A program made the position numbers and the translations under genes. From an uncultured Alphaproteobacteria bacterium (GTDB lineage Bacteria > Pseudomonadota > Alphaproteobacteria > Micavibrionales > Micavibrionaceae), in contig CALHAW010000011.1 of assembly GCA_937934135.1 (NCBI GenBank), positions 1-59,680 of the forward strand: a DNA stretch of 59,680 nucleotides, in the 5' to 3' direction. Numbering within the stretch: position 1 is the stretch's first letter; each line of letters opens with the position of its first letter. Shown here one piece after another: positions 9,452-19,451 of the stretch. The notes under the pieces were generated by a model that made no database searches, was not told the DNA's origin, and worked only from the letters and a program-made list of their open reading frames with translations.

Positions 9452-10399
9452 ATGAATAAAGAAGAAACAAAAGACAAAAAAGAAAAAAGCAAAGTGCTTA
9501 AGCCCTCCATGCCAGATTATCTGGCAGGCGAAGCAAAAGATTTTGTTTCTGATTTAAAACCGTTTTTACCGGGTGAACTGGTTGGGGGGGCTGTGCCTTA
9601 TGTTGCGGGACATGAAGCAGAAGCAGTCTGGAACGCGGCTTCACAGGCTTGTGCCACGGAAAAAGTACATTTTACTTATACGATTGAAGATAATAGATGC
9701 TGGTACATTGCTTGCCCATCTTCTTCCCTTGCATCAAATCCAGATAGCTGGTGTCCTTTGGCGGCGGCGTTACCGGGAAATAGCGAATATTGGGATAAAG
9801 AAACAGTTTATTTATATGAACAAGAAGGCACGGCGTCTGCCTTACGCTGGGATCAAGATACGGGGCGCATGCAAGTGTTCCTTGGCGCTGCCAGAACATT
9901 GTTACCGCGTATTCAAAGCATGGACGCTAATTTTGTGACGATTAATCCTGAAATGGCGGATATTACGCCATGGCATAACCGCGCACTGATGACGGAAAAA
10001 TTATCCCGTGTGAGTGCGCGCCTTCTGCTTTTGTCGGGCTTATTTGTTGTGCTGGCTTTATCGGCTTTTTTGGTGTTCCAATATTTTCTAACCAATACGG
10101 TGCAACGCGACCTTGCGCAGGTAAAAGAAAAAACAGACCGTACAGCACAAAAATTAATGGTTGAAGCGTATAACGCCCTTCAAAGTGATACAATTAAACA
10201 TATGGTACGTATTCAACAATTATTGGATGAATTAAAATCGATTGATGGCACGCTTGTTAAATATGAAGTGGTTGATAAAAAGTTAACATGGGAGGTTTTG
10301 GTCCCATCTGCTTATGGTCAAGGGGTTGGTTCTTTGCGCGGTAAAGTACAGCCCGGCATTGAAGAAGATGGTCGTGTTAGGATCAGAGGAACAAAATAA
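9452..10399 (+). CDS. Type IVb pilus membrane protein, possibly PilO2-like
   Basis: The 315-residue product starts at the ATG at 9452 with a lysine/glutamate-rich tail. A TTG at 9431 would add seven residues. There is a cytoplasmic region of about 195 residues, one membrane helix near residues 197-220 (LLLLSGLFVVLALSAFLVFQ), a coiled coil and a small C-terminal domain. This bitopic plan resembles PilO2/TcpD-type proteins that pair with the platform protein. Sequence identity alone did not let me name it; position in the operon carries most of the weight. Confidence 0.55.
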   Translation: MNKEETKDKKEKSKVLKPSMPDYLAGEAKDFVSDLKPFLPGELVGGAVPYVAGHEAEAVWNAASQACATEKVHFTYTIEDNRCWYIACPSSSLASNPDSWCPLAAALPGNSEYWDKETVYLYEQEGTASALRWDQDTGRMQVFLGAARTLLPRIQSMDANFVTINPEMADITPWHNRALMTEKLSRVSARLLLLSGLFVVLALSAFLVFQYFLTNTVQRDLAQVKEKTDRTAQKLMVEAYNALQSDTIKHMVRIQQLLDELKSIDGTLVKYEVVDKKLTWEVLVPSAYGQGVGSLRGKVQPGIEEDGRVRIRGTK

Positions 10400-10484
10400 A
10401 TAACAAGTAAATCAATAAGATAAACTCTTTGTAAGGTTTTGTTAAAATTTGATATATATAATAGTAATATAGAAAGTATTCGTT

Positions 10485-11012
10485 TTGGATTTTAAGAATT
10501 TTGATATTAAAAAATTTGAGAAATATTTCAGTAAGAAATCATCTGAAGATCTCAACCGTTTTTTAGAAAACCTGCCTGAAAAAGCAGGCCATAACATCTT
10601 AATTGCCGCAGGCGTTATTTGGGCCTTGGCGGCGGGATTGGGGCTTTATGCCAGTATTCAAACCCAAGAACTGATAACTGTACGTGAAAAATTAAGGGAA
10701 ACGGCGGCTTTGACACCCGTTGTCCCTAAGATTCAAAATAAAGGAATCGCTAAAGATGAAGTTGAAAAATTTGTAGAAGGCGCAAAAAATAGCTACCGAG
10801 GCCTTGATATTAAGGCCAATGGGTCTACCATTGTGGTGACTGGCGCAAGAACCAACGGTTTTACCGAGTTTCGTGAGGCTTTAGGGCATGTGCAAAATGG
10901 TGGTGATGGCTGGCGTGTATCGCTTGAAAAGCTTTGTGTTGGCCGTGAATGCCATAAAAACCATAAATTAGCAGCCTCATTAAAAGTAAACAGAGTATCT
11001 GTAGAAAAATAA
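10485..11012 (+). CDS. Pilus-operon membrane-anchored protein, unknown
   Basis: I do not recognise this 175-residue protein. A charged cytoplasmic N-terminus is followed by one membrane helix (about residues 36-55, ILIAAGVIWALAAGLGLYAS), a heptad-like stretch and a periplasmic alpha/beta domain with two cysteines (CVGREC). The plan is like the small bitopic PilO/GspM-type components that support the secretion platform. Translation probably begins at the TTG at 10485, since no in-frame ATG lies near. An 85-bp AT-rich gap precedes it, with possible promoter hexamers TTGTAA (10429) and TATATA (10453), so the last three genes may also be transcribed separately. Confidence 0.6.
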   Translation: MDFKNFDIKKFEKYFSKKSSEDLNRFLENLPEKAGHNILIAAGVIWALAAGLGLYASIQTQELITVREKLRETAALTPVVPKIQNKGIAKDEVEKFVEGAKNSYRGLDIKANGSTIVVTGARTNGFTEFREALGHVQNGGDGWRVSLEKLCVGRECHKNHKLAASLKVNRVSVEK

Positions 11013-11054
11013 CGTAAACCGTATTAAACTGAATGAAATATTTTGGAGAATGAA

Positions 11055-11801
11055 ATGAAGAATACACACAATAATGCAGAAAGAGGGAATGTTTTATTTC
11101 TGATTTTAATCGCTGTTGCGCTTTTTGCGGCTTTGTCTTATGCGGTGACGCAATCATCACGCTCCGGCGGTGGATCAACAGACCGTGAAACATCTATTTT
11201 AAGCGGTGCATCTATGACGCAATATCCCGCGGGGTTAAGAACATCTGTTGTACGTATGATTTTAAGTGGAACAGATGTTACAGAGATTCAATTTGATGCA
11301 CCAGATGCTATTCTCGCTGCTAATGAAGGTGCCTCTGTTTTTCATCCGCGTGGTGGTGGAGCGCTCTTCCAAGAGGCACCAGCAAACTTGATGGCGAATA
11401 ATCAAGCTGGTACTTGGTTCTTTAACGGGAATTGGGATGTCCCTGGTATTGGTTTAAGTGATTCTGCTGATGGTAATGACCTTATAGCTTTTTTACCGGG
11501 AATTTCTCGTGGTGTTTGTACTGCTGTAAATGAAGAACTCAATTTTGTTGAAGACATTACTGATTGCTTCAATACGGATGGTGCTGTGCCACATATCAAC
11601 ACTACGCTTACCCAAGCAAATATTCGTGAAAATATTCAAATTGATACTGGTGGAGTTACTTTTCCGACGACGGATCAAGAAGACCTTGCAAATGCTACCT
11701 CCGCGTGTACAGCCTTTATAGGGCATCCAGCAGGTTGTTTCTTTGACGCAGGTACAAATGGTGGGGAGTATGTTTACTACGCCGTTCTTCTTGAAAGATA
11801 A
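11055..11801 (+). CDS. Pilin-like protein 1 (candidate pilus subunit)
   Basis: The start at 11055 follows a GGAG box (11045-11048); a TTG at 11043 is in frame but lies over the Shine-Dalgarno. The 248 residues begin with a short polar leader (about 13 residues), then RG-NVLFLILIAVALFAALSYAV, a single hydrophobic helix as in type IV pilins. A Gly/Ser-rich exported domain with four cysteines follows. The helix and its operon position suggest a pilin or pseudopilin cleaved after the Gly of RG. The glutamate normally at position +5 of mature pilins is absent (Leu here). Function as a structural subunit is inferred. Confidence 0.6.
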   Translation: MKNTHNNAERGNVLFLILIAVALFAALSYAVTQSSRSGGGSTDRETSILSGASMTQYPAGLRTSVVRMILSGTDVTEIQFDAPDAILAANEGASVFHPRGGGALFQEAPANLMANNQAGTWFFNGNWDVPGIGLSDSADGNDLIAFLPGISRGVCTAVNEELNFVEDITDCFNTDGAVPHINTTLTQANIRENIQIDTGGVTFPTTDQEDLANATSACTAFIGHPAGCFFDAGTNGGEYVYYAVLLER

Positions 11802-11803
11802 GA

Positions 11804-12547
11804 ATGATAATCACATTAAATAAATTTAAAAGCATATCTGAAACAGGTAGCGCTTTTATTTATATCTTGGTTGCTATTGCACTTTTAGCCGCGCTTACAA
11901 CGTCTTTTATGCGCCCTTCAAGCCAACAAACAACGGCGCAACAAAGCTTTAAGACTATTTCTAATTTAAATTCCCAAATTGATTTTGTTCGTTCGGCCAT
12001 TCAAGAATGCGTTATTTTACACCCAGATGGTGACCGTGGGACAGATGGTATATCAGGATTGATCGGGACGTCCAATACCCCCTATCCGATTAACCCGTCT
12101 AGCACATATTTAGACTCCCCCGATGCCAATGACCAGTTGCGTCATATTCGTTGCCCCGGTGATCCAGGGACAAGCAATGATCACGAAGATATCTTTACGG
12201 GTCGTTCAGGAAAGTTCCTACCGCCACCGGCAGATTTATTTGAGGAATGGATTTATCAAAACCATGCAGATGGCGTTTTTATCTATACTGAAACAACCAG
12301 AACAGATGCGTTCCTTGATACAGCGCTTCAAAAATTAGATGATGAATTTTCTGAATGTGAAGCAGATATTATTGACGCGACAGGCGGCGAAATAGAGCTG
12401 ACCAGTACGGCAGTGGCCACTGATCCCAAATGCCCCAGCGGTAGCAAATGTTTCCGTCTTTGGCTTTTAACAAATGCCAGCGCCGTTTATAATGGTGATA
12501 CAGATGGTGAGGAAGGGAGCGGCGCAGGGGGCGCAAATTGCCCTTAA
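11804..12547 (+). CDS. Pilin-like protein 2 (candidate minor subunit or tip protein)
   Basis: The 247 residues start with a short leader ending in TG, then SAFIYILVAIALLAALTTSF, a single N-terminal hydrophobic helix built like that of the preceding gene. An exported domain with several cysteines (CVILHPDGD, CPGDPG, CPSGSKC) and a Gly-rich C-terminus follows. It starts 2 bp after pilin-like gene 1, so the two are co-translated. It could be a minor pilin or an adhesive tip protein. It ends in a 4-bp tail-to-tail overlap with the histidine kinase gene. Confidence 0.55.
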   Translation: MIITLNKFKSISETGSAFIYILVAIALLAALTTSFMRPSSQQTTAQQSFKTISNLNSQIDFVRSAIQECVILHPDGDRGTDGISGLIGTSNTPYPINPSSTYLDSPDANDQLRHIRCPGDPGTSNDHEDIFTGRSGKFLPPPADLFEEWIYQNHADGVFIYTETTRTDAFLDTALQKLDDEFSECEADIIDATGGEIELTSTAVATDPKCPSGSKCFRLWLLTNASAVYNGDTDGEEGSGAGGANCP

Positions 12548-14817
12548 GCCTTTAAAGATTTAACGTCTTTTTTTACGTCCTCAAATGCAACCATAATTTC
12601 TTCAATCAATTCTGGCGTTTGAATTTTTTCATCTGCTTTAATCTGCAATGTCGCGGCATGATCGCCGAGTATATTGGCACAAGCGGAGCGCGCAGCACCT
12701 TTTAAGCTATGGGCTAATTCTGACATTTCCCCAAAATTACTTTTTTCGCAGGTTCTTATTTTTTCAATGAGCGGTTCTGTCATCTCGACAAACATATTGA
12801 GCATTTCAATGGTGTCTTTATCCAATGCGCCCATTTGCGCAATAATCGCTTCTTTATCAATCGCTTCTTGAAATGAAGGAGGGGAAGCAGATGTGGGTTT
12901 TGCGTCTTTGATCTGTTCTATAACCGCATCTAATAACCCCCAGCGTATCAATAACCGCTTAAACTGCCCCAATGAAACAGGCTTTAACAAACATTCATCA
13001 AACCCATAAGACATATATGTTTGGCGCTCTCCCATTTGGACATCCGCGGTGAGCGAAATAACAGGAAAATGCCTGTCACTGTTGTTTTTTTCTTCGGCCT
13101 CCCGGATTGTTTTGATGACGCTATATCCATCCATTTCTGGCATGTGCAGGTCTGTCAGTAGCAATCCATATTTATCAGATTTTAACGCCTCTAAAGCCAA
13201 TGCGCCATTTTCAACAAAATCGGCTTCTACGCCTAAATTGTTAAGCTGGCGTTGCAAGACGTCACGGATGCTGGCGGTGTCTTCGGCAATTAATAAACGC
13301 TTTGGCCCCTCAATCGTAAGCTTTTGCACTTTGCTGGCGGCATCCAAAACCGCTTCCCCCAATCCAATGCGGCTGGCGGGCTTGGACACATAAACCGCGC
13401 CCAGTGATTGCAATGTATGTTGAAGCCCCGCATCATCGCGCACGGTATACATGATGATACCCATATGGGGGCGGATTTCCATGACTTGACGGATCAGGTC
13501 TAATCCCAATCCATCAGGTAATCCTTGATCAATGATGGCTACATCAAAAGGGCGCTGTTGTGCCAACTCTAACCCTTCCGCATAACTGCCACAGCTTTCG
13601 ATAACCCCACCCATGGAACGTAAGGAACGCTCAATTTCTTGCCTTCCCTTGGGGTGATCCTCAACGACAAGAACAGAAATTCCTTCTAATTCAGGCAGGT
13701 CTAATACCGTGCTATCGGTGCTAACTTCCTCAGTGGGGATTTCAAACCAGAATGTAGAGCCTGTGCCTTCAATCGAAGTTACGCCAATTTCACCCCCCAT
13801 CAAATCAACAAGCTTTTTACAAATAGAAAGCCCCAACCCTGTGCCGCCATATTTACGAGAGGTTGAATTATCCGCCTGACTAAAGGGTTGAAATAACCGC
13901 GCTGCGGCCTCATCACTCATACCAATACCAGTATCAGTGATTTCAAACCTTAACCCTAAACGTCCTTCGGTGATGTTGATATGTTGAATATTACGATCAA
14001 TGCTGATGGTGACAGATCCGCTATGGGTGAACTTCATCGCATTGCCCATCAAGTTCATAATGATTTGACGCAATCGTTTGGGGTCACCCACCACAACAAA
14101 TGGTACGTCTTCGTTAATCTTCGCAATAAGCTCAACAGGCTTACCATGGACTTTGACCTCCATTGCTTCATTGATGCCATAACAAAGGGTGCGGAGCGGC
14201 ACTTCGAACATATCCAGCTCCATCTGATCAGCGTCCATTTTGGCAAAATCCAAAATATCATCTAAGATTTCAAGCAACCCACTGGCCGAATTTTTCGCGG
14301 TTTGCGTCATGGTTAAGATATTGGCTTCGGGGTCTTCTTGCTCAATTAACTCTAATAATCCGTAAACTGACTGCATCGGTGTTCTGATTTCATGGCTCAT
14401 CGTGGCGAGGAAATTTGATTTTTGTTCAGAACTTGCATCGGCACGTTCCAAGGCGGTGTTTAATTTATCTTCAGCTTGCTTACTGGCGGATATATCTGTT
14501 GCCCACAGGATGTAACAATCCTGATTCTCATACTTTTTTTCTTCAATATTGACCAATGCCCACCGCGTTACGCTTTTATTGCTATCTTGAAAGCTCAAAG
14601 TGGCGCGGCGCGGCGGCGTTGGGCTTTTTAGTTTTTTGGCCAATTCCTTGGCCTCGGGCGTGGGCCAAATTGCTTCGAAGGTTTGTCCTGCATAATCTGT
14701 CACACTCAACGCCTTGCGTAGGGCGGGGTTGGCATAAAGCACGCTTAAATCCTTGCGATCACGTTTTACAACGCAAACGCCGATGGGGCTTTCTTCATAA
14801 AGGGTGAAATGTGACAT
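12544..14817 (-). CDS. Hybrid sensor histidine kinase (PAS-HisKA-HATPase-REC-REC-HPt)
   Basis: The 757-residue signalling protein starts at ATG 14817 ([10 protein letters not shown]); an in-frame GTG at 14862 gives an odd hydrophobic extension. Domains: PAS-like sensor (about 1-115), HisKA with phosphorylatable H142 ([10 protein letters not shown]), HATPase with the N box ([13 protein letters not shown]) and G boxes ([15 protein letters not shown]). Receiver 1 has its aspartate near 428 ([10 protein letters not shown]), receiver 2 near 555 ([12 protein letters not shown]). A C-terminal HPt domain has its histidine near 702 ([12 protein letters not shown]). No membrane helix is seen, so it is probably cytoplasmic. 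It converges on the pilus operon, whose receiver-only protein could take phosphate from the HPt domain (inference). Confidence 0.9.
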   Translation of the reverse strand: MSHFTLYEESPIGVCVVKRDRKDLSVLYANPALRKALSVTDYAGQTFEAIWPTPEAKELAKKLKSPTPPRRATLSFQDSNKSVTRWALVNIEEKKYENQDCYILWATDISASKQAEDKLNTALERADASSEQKSNFLATMSHEIRTPMQSVYGLLELIEQEDPEANILTMTQTAKNSASGLLEILDDILDFAKMDADQMELDMFEVPLRTLCYGINEAMEVKVHGKPVELIAKINEDVPFVVVGDPKRLRQIIMNLMGNAMKFTHSGSVTISIDRNIQHINITEGRLGLRFEITDTGIGMSDEAAARLFQPFSQADNSTSRKYGGTGLGLSICKKLVDLMGGEIGVTSIEGTGSTFWFEIPTEEVSTDSTVLDLPELEGISVLVVEDHPKGRQEIERSLRSMGGVIESCGSYAEGLELAQQRPFDVAIIDQGLPDGLGLDLIRQVMEIRPHMGIIMYTVRDDAGLQHTLQSLGAVYVSKPASRIGLGEAVLDAASKVQKLTIEGPKRLLIAEDTASIRDVLQRQLNNLGVEADFVENGALALEALKSDKYGLLLTDLHMPEMDGYSVIKTIREAEEKNNSDRHFPVISLTADVQMGERQTYMSYGFDECLLKPVSLGQFKRLLIRWGLLDAVIEQIKDAKPTSASPPSFQEAIDKEAIIAQMGALDKDTIEMLNMFVEMTEPLIEKIRTCEKSNFGEMSELAHSLKGAARSACANILGDHAATLQIKADEKIQTPELIEEIMVAFEDVKKDVKSLKA

Positions 14818-14889
14818 AATGATGATTAAGTGTTTGTTTAAATAGCAAAAATATTTTATCACATAACAGGAAAGATAAAGAGGATTAAA

Positions 14890-15912
14890 ATGTCTTATAA
14901 AGTTGCTGTTGTTGGTGCCACAGGGAATGTTGGTCGTGAAATGTTAGAAATTCTGAATGAGCGGAATTTCCCCGCCAGTGAAGTGGTGGCCTTGGCTTCT
15001 GCGCGCTCTGCGGGAAAAGAAGTTTCTTTCGGGGATCAGGACTTGAAAGTCCAAGACCTCGCAACCTATGATTTTAAAGGAACAGACTTTGTGTTCTCCT
15101 CACCGGGGGCGAAAGTCTCTGCTGAATTTGCGCCAAAGGCAGCAGCAGCAGGGGCGATTGTGATTGATAACACCAGCCATTTTCGGATGGAACCCGATGT
15201 GCCGTTGGTTGTGCCAGAAGTAAACCCGCAAGCCCTTAAAAACTACGCAAAACGTAATATTATCGCCAATCCGAATTGTTCTACCATTCAAATGCTGGTT
15301 GCACTCAAACCGCTTCATGATGCCGCGAAGATTAAACGTGTTGTTGTGTCTACCTATCAATCTGTTTCAGGTGCAGGAACGGCGGCAATGGATGAACTAT
15401 TTAACCAGTCGCGCCATTTCTTTATGAATAATGAACCAAAAAAAGAAATTTTTCCAAAACAAATGGCGTTTAACATTATTCCGCAAATTGATAAATTTAT
15501 TGAATCTGGTGAAGATGCTGGCATGACGAAGGAAGAATGGAAAATGGTCGTAGAAACCAAAAAAATTCTGGATGCCAAAATTGAAGTCTGCGCAAATTGC
15601 GTTCGTATGCCTGTCTTTATTGGTCATGCGGAAATGGTGAATATTGAACTCAAAGACCCACTTTCTCCCAAAGAGGCCATGAAATTATGGCGTGATGCCC
15701 CGGGTGTGACGGTGATTGATCTGGATAGTGAGATGGAATATGTCACCCCTGCTGAAATTGCGGGGGAGGATGATGTCTTTGTCTCACGCGTGCGCGCTGA
15801 TAAATCGGTTAAAAATGGTCTGAATTTTTGGTGTGTGGCCGATAACATGCGCAAAGGCGCGGCGCTGAACTCAATTCAAATTGCTGAAACCTTGATTAAG
15901 GATTATTTATAA
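14890..15912 (+). CDS. asd: Aspartate-semialdehyde dehydrogenase
   Basis: This cytoplasmic enzyme reduces aspartyl-phosphate to aspartate semialdehyde with NADPH, a step shared by lysine/diaminopimelate, threonine and methionine synthesis. The 340 residues have the N-terminal NADP motif VVGATGNVGREM, the catalytic cysteine in NPNCSTIQ (about residue 129) and the conserved QSVSGAGTAAMDEL segment. AGAGGA lies just upstream of the ATG. The length is normal. It is divergent from the kinase gene and stands alone. Confidence 0.96.
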   Translation: MSYKVAVVGATGNVGREMLEILNERNFPASEVVALASARSAGKEVSFGDQDLKVQDLATYDFKGTDFVFSSPGAKVSAEFAPKAAAAGAIVIDNTSHFRMEPDVPLVVPEVNPQALKNYAKRNIIANPNCSTIQMLVALKPLHDAAKIKRVVVSTYQSVSGAGTAAMDELFNQSRHFFMNNEPKKEIFPKQMAFNIIPQIDKFIESGEDAGMTKEEWKMVVETKKILDAKIEVCANCVRMPVFIGHAEMVNIELKDPLSPKEAMKLWRDAPGVTVIDLDSEMEYVTPAEIAGEDDVFVSRVRADKSVKNGLNFWCVADNMRKGAALNSIQIAETLIKDYL

Positions 15913-15976
15913 TTCAATCCTTATCAAACCCGTATAATTGCGCTAACCTGATCAATATTAAAATTCAAATAGAGTT

Positions 15977-16444
15977 ATGAATATGACTGAAGAAACAAAT
16001 AAGATTGTAATCAAAGCAAAAAGACCGCTTTCACCGCATTTACAGGTCTATGATCTGCCGATGACGGCTAAAATGTCTATTTCTCATCGTATAACGGGGG
16101 TTATTCTGACGGGCGGGCTTGTTTTGCTCTCTATCTGGGTGATTGCCGCAGGTTTGGGTGAAAATGCCTATAACACTATGATGTCCCTGATTGATACGCC
16201 AATCACGAGGTTCGTGTTTCTGGCATGGGCTTTCGTGCTATTTTATCATATGGGTAACGGGTTCCGTCATATGTTTTGGGATTTAGGTATCGGTATTACT
16301 GAAAAAGCAGCGGTTAAAACAGGCACGCTTGTCATTATATTTGCAGTAGCGATGACGGCCCTGATTTGGTGGTTAACGTGTGATTGTACAACAGACACCG
16401 CTAATATTATCGTGCTTGATGGAGGCGTTCATGAAACAGAATAA
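15977..16444 (+). CDS. sdhC: Succinate dehydrogenase cytochrome b556 subunit
   Basis: This membrane anchor of complex II carries heme b and helps form the quinone site. The 155 residues have the family N-terminal motif RPLSPHLQVYDLPMTAKMSISHRITG, three membrane helices and the heme-ligand region FYHMGNGFRHMFWD. An ATG at 15983 is an alternative start two codons later. A TATAAT at 15933-15938 could be the -10 box of the sdh operon, but no good -35 is visible. The first gene of sdhCDAB, it overlaps sdhD by 14 bp. Confidence 0.93.
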   Translation: MNMTEETNKIVIKAKRPLSPHLQVYDLPMTAKMSISHRITGVILTGGLVLLSIWVIAAGLGENAYNTMMSLIDTPITRFVFLAWAFVLFYHMGNGFRHMFWDLGIGITEKAAVKTGTLVIIFAVAMTALIWWLTCDCTTDTANIIVLDGGVHETE

Positions 16445-16832
16445 TCATTCTATTATTTCTGATGTAAAAAAAGTCAAAGGTCTCGGCTCTGCCCATCATG
16501 GTAACGGCCATTGGATGGCGCAACGGATAACGGCAATCGCCAGCATCCCGCTCGTGTTATGGGCGGTTTACTCTGTGTTTAACCTACAAGGCGTCAGTTA
16601 TCTGGAATTTACAGCGTGGCTTGCTTCCCCGCTTAATGCAATTCTTGCAATCTTATTTGTACTGAACACATTTTATCACGCGTCACTGGGGACGCAGGTT
16701 ATTGTTGAAGATTATATTGCGAATTTTGTTTTCAGAAAAATAAAGCTGATTGCGCAGAAATTATTTTTTATCGCCCTTGGTGTGGCGGTTATTTTTTCCA
16801 TTCTAAAAATCGCTTTCACCATGGGCATATAA
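16431..16832 (+). CDS. sdhD: Succinate dehydrogenase hydrophobic membrane anchor subunit
   Basis: The start is ATG 16431, preceded by a perfect GGAGG at 16421-16425, for 133 residues with three membrane helices. The motif HWMAQRITAIASIPL and the conserved HASLGTQVIVEDYI (heme/quinone-site residues) identify SdhD. The gene begins inside the end of sdhC and lies 24 bp before sdhA. It anchors the catalytic SdhAB dimer to the inner membrane. Confidence 0.92.
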   Translation: MKQNNHSIISDVKKVKGLGSAHHGNGHWMAQRITAIASIPLVLWAVYSVFNLQGVSYLEFTAWLASPLNAILAILFVLNTFYHASLGTQVIVEDYIANFVFRKIKLIAQKLFFIALGVAVIFSILKIAFTMGI

Positions 16833-16856
16833 GACCAGAATTTAGGAATTAAAACT

Positions 16857-18647
16857 ATGACTAAAGATTACGAAATTATTGATCACGAATATGATGTTGT
16901 TGTTGTCGGCGCCGGGGGCGCGGGTCTTCGCGCTGGTTTTGGTTGCGCTGAAAAGGGCCTCAAAACCGCATTGATTTCCAAAGTATTCCCAACGCGTTCG
17001 CATACGGTGGCGGCGCAAGGTGGTATTTCTGCTGCGCTGGGGAATATGGGGGAAGATGATTGGCGTTTTCATATGTATGACACCATTAAGGGGTCTGACT
17101 GGCTGGGTGATCAGGATGCGATTGAATATATGTGCCGTGAGGCGATCCCTTCGGTGATTGAGCTGGAGCATTATGGTGTCCCATTTTCCCGTACGGCGGC
17201 AGGTAAAATCTATCAACGCGCCTTTGGCGGTATGACCACAAATTACGGTAAGGGAACCGCGCAACGCACCTGCGCCGCGGCGGACCGTACGGGGCATGCC
17301 ATGTTGCATACGCTCTACCAACAGGCATTAAAACATAAAGCAGAATTTTTTATTGAATATTTCGCCCTTGATTTGATCATGGATGATGATGGATCATGTA
17401 AAGGGGTAATGTGCTGGAATTTGGATGATGGAACGTTGCATCGCTTCCGCGCGCATCAGGTTATCTTGGCGACGGGCGGGTATGGCCGTGCTTATTTTTC
17501 TTGTACCTCTGCACATACTTGTACGGGGGATGGCGGCGGCATGGTGGCGCGCGCTGGATTGCCGTTACAAGATATGGAGTTCACGCAATTCCATCCTACT
17601 GGCGTTTATGGCGCAGGATGTTTGATTACAGAAGGCGTGCGCGGCGAAGGTGGGTATCTTACAAATTCAGAAGGGGAGCGCTTTATGGAGCGTTACGCGC
17701 CAAGCGCAAAAGACCTTGCATCGCGTGATGTTGTATCCCGTTCTATGACGATTGAAATCCGCGAAGGGCGCGGTGTGGGGGAGAATAAAGATCACATTCA
17801 CTTGAACTTGATGCACCTTGATCCAGAAATTATTCATTCGCGCTTACCAGGTATTGCCGAAACAGCGCGTATTTTTGCGGGCGCGGATGTGACCAAAGAA
17901 CCTATTCCGGTGCTTCCGACTGTTCATTATAATATGGGCGGTATACCAACTAATGTTAGAACAGAAGTTTTAAACCCCACAATGAAAGATCCAAACCGCG
18001 CAGTGCCAGGCCTCATGGCAATCGGTGAGGCGGCCTGTGTGTCTGTTCATGGCGCCAATCGTTTGGGATCAAACTCCTTGCTTGACCTTGTGGTGTTTGG
18101 CCGTGCGGCGGCAATTACGGCGGCAGAAACGGTGCGTCCGGGCATGCCCCATAAAACATTAAAAGGCGATAATGGAGAGATTGCGATTGCTCGCCTTGAT
18201 AAATATCGCTACGCCAAAGGTGACACCACAACGGCGGAACTCCGCGGTAAAATGCAACGCACAATGCAAGATCACGCTGCCGTGTTTAGAACGGGCGAAA
18301 CCCTTGAAAGTGGGCATAAGAAGATTGTTGAAATCTTTAATGGCCGTGAAGACCTTGGGATTAAGGATCAATCGATGATCTTTAACACTGATCTTGTTGA
18401 AACGTTAGAGCTGGATAACTTGCTTTATCAATCTGTGGCATCATTAGCCAGCGCCGTAAACCGCGAAGAATCACGCGGCGCGCATGCGCGTGAAGATTTC
18501 ACAGAACGTGATGATAAAAAATGGATGAAACATACGGTTTGTTACGTGGATGAAAAAGGTGATCATAAAATGGAATACCGCCCCGTCACACTCCACACTC
18601 TAACCGACGAAGTAGAAGCCGTCCCACCAAAGGCACGGGTATATTAA
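16857..18647 (+). CDS. sdhA: Succinate dehydrogenase flavoprotein subunit
   Basis: The catalytic subunit oxidises succinate to fumarate with covalently bound FAD. The 596 residues contain the dinucleotide motif [16 protein letters not shown] and the FAD-attachment His49 in [17 protein letters not shown]. Substrate-site regions are [17 protein letters not shown] and RGEGGYL, and the C-terminal segment is full length. The third gene of the operon, 9 bp before sdhB. Confidence 0.97.
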   Translation: MTKDYEIIDHEYDVVVVGAGGAGLRAGFGCAEKGLKTALISKVFPTRSHTVAAQGGISAALGNMGEDDWRFHMYDTIKGSDWLGDQDAIEYMCREAIPSVIELEHYGVPFSRTAAGKIYQRAFGGMTTNYGKGTAQRTCAAADRTGHAMLHTLYQQALKHKAEFFIEYFALDLIMDDDGSCKGVMCWNLDDGTLHRFRAHQVILATGGYGRAYFSCTSAHTCTGDGGGMVARAGLPLQDMEFTQFHPTGVYGAGCLITEGVRGEGGYLTNSEGERFMERYAPSAKDLASRDVVSRSMTIEIREGRGVGENKDHIHLNLMHLDPEIIHSRLPGIAETARIFAGADVTKEPIPVLPTVHYNMGGIPTNVRTEVLNPTMKDPNRAVPGLMAIGEAACVSVHGANRLGSNSLLDLVVFGRAAAITAAETVRPGMPHKTLKGDNGEIAIARLDKYRYAKGDTTTAELRGKMQRTMQDHAAVFRTGETLESGHKKIVEIFNGREDLGIKDQSMIFNTDLVETLELDNLLYQSVASLASAVNREESRGAHAREDFTERDDKKWMKHTVCYVDEKGDHKMEYRPVTLHTLTDEVEAVPPKARVY

Positions 18648-18656
18648 GAGGAAACC

Positions 18657-19451
18657 ATGGCACAATTTACACTTCCCAAAAATTCAAAAGTTCAAAAAGG
18701 TAATCATTTTCCTGCCGAAAATCAGGGTGAGAATATGAAGAACTTTAAGCTATATCGTTGGAGTCCCGATGATGAGGATAATCCACGATATGATGATTTT
18801 GAAATTAACCTTGATGAATGTGGGCCGATGGTTCTGGATGCGATTATTCATGTTAAGGATAAAGTCGATAGCACGCTAACATTCCGCCGTTCTTGCCGTG
18901 AAGGGATTTGTGGTTCGTGTGCGATGAATATTGATGGGCGTAACACGCTTGCTTGTCTGAAACCAATCAATGAGGTGAAGGGAGATGTTAAAATTACGCC
19001 CTTACCCCATCTTCCCGTTGTAAAAGATTTAGTGCCAGACTTAAGTGTACCCTACGCACAGCTTGCCTCTATTCAGCCATGGATGAAAACTGAAACCGAA
19101 GCACCAACGCGTGAACGCCTCCAAAGTCCAGAGGATGCCGAAAAACTTAATGGATCTGACGGGAAAGGCCCTGCGGGCTGTATTTTATGTTTTTGTTGTT
19201 CAACATCCTGTCCATCTTATTGGTGGAATGGTGATAAATTCTTGGGGCCTGCGATTTTATTGAATGCATGGCGCTGGATTATCGATAGCCGTGATGAGGC
19301 AACGGGAGAACGCCTTGATGAACTGGAAGACCCTTTCAAACTGTATCGCTGTCATACAATTATGAACTGTACCAATTCATGTCCAAAAGACCTAAACCCC
19401 GCAAAGGCGATTGCCGAAGTTAAAAAGCTAATGGTTCAAAAGCAAGGCTAA
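18657..19451 (+). CDS. sdhB: Succinate dehydrogenase iron-sulfur subunit
   Basis: This subunit passes electrons from FAD to quinone. The 264 residues carry the [2Fe-2S] ligands ([13 protein letters not shown]...TLAC), the [4Fe-4S] ligands ([12 protein letters not shown]) and the [3Fe-4S] ligands ([17 protein letters not shown]). The ATG at 18657 follows AGAGGAAACC. The last gene of the operon; its end overlaps the convergent unknown gene by 4 bp. Confidence 0.97.
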   Translation: MAQFTLPKNSKVQKGNHFPAENQGENMKNFKLYRWSPDDEDNPRYDDFEINLDECGPMVLDAIIHVKDKVDSTLTFRRSCREGICGSCAMNIDGRNTLACLKPINEVKGDVKITPLPHLPVVKDLVPDLSVPYAQLASIQPWMKTETEAPTRERLQSPEDAEKLNGSDGKGPAGCILCFCCSTSCPSYWWNGDKFLGPAILLNAWRWIIDSRDEATGERLDELEDPFKLYRCHTIMNCTNSCPKDLNPAKAIAEVKKLMVQKQG

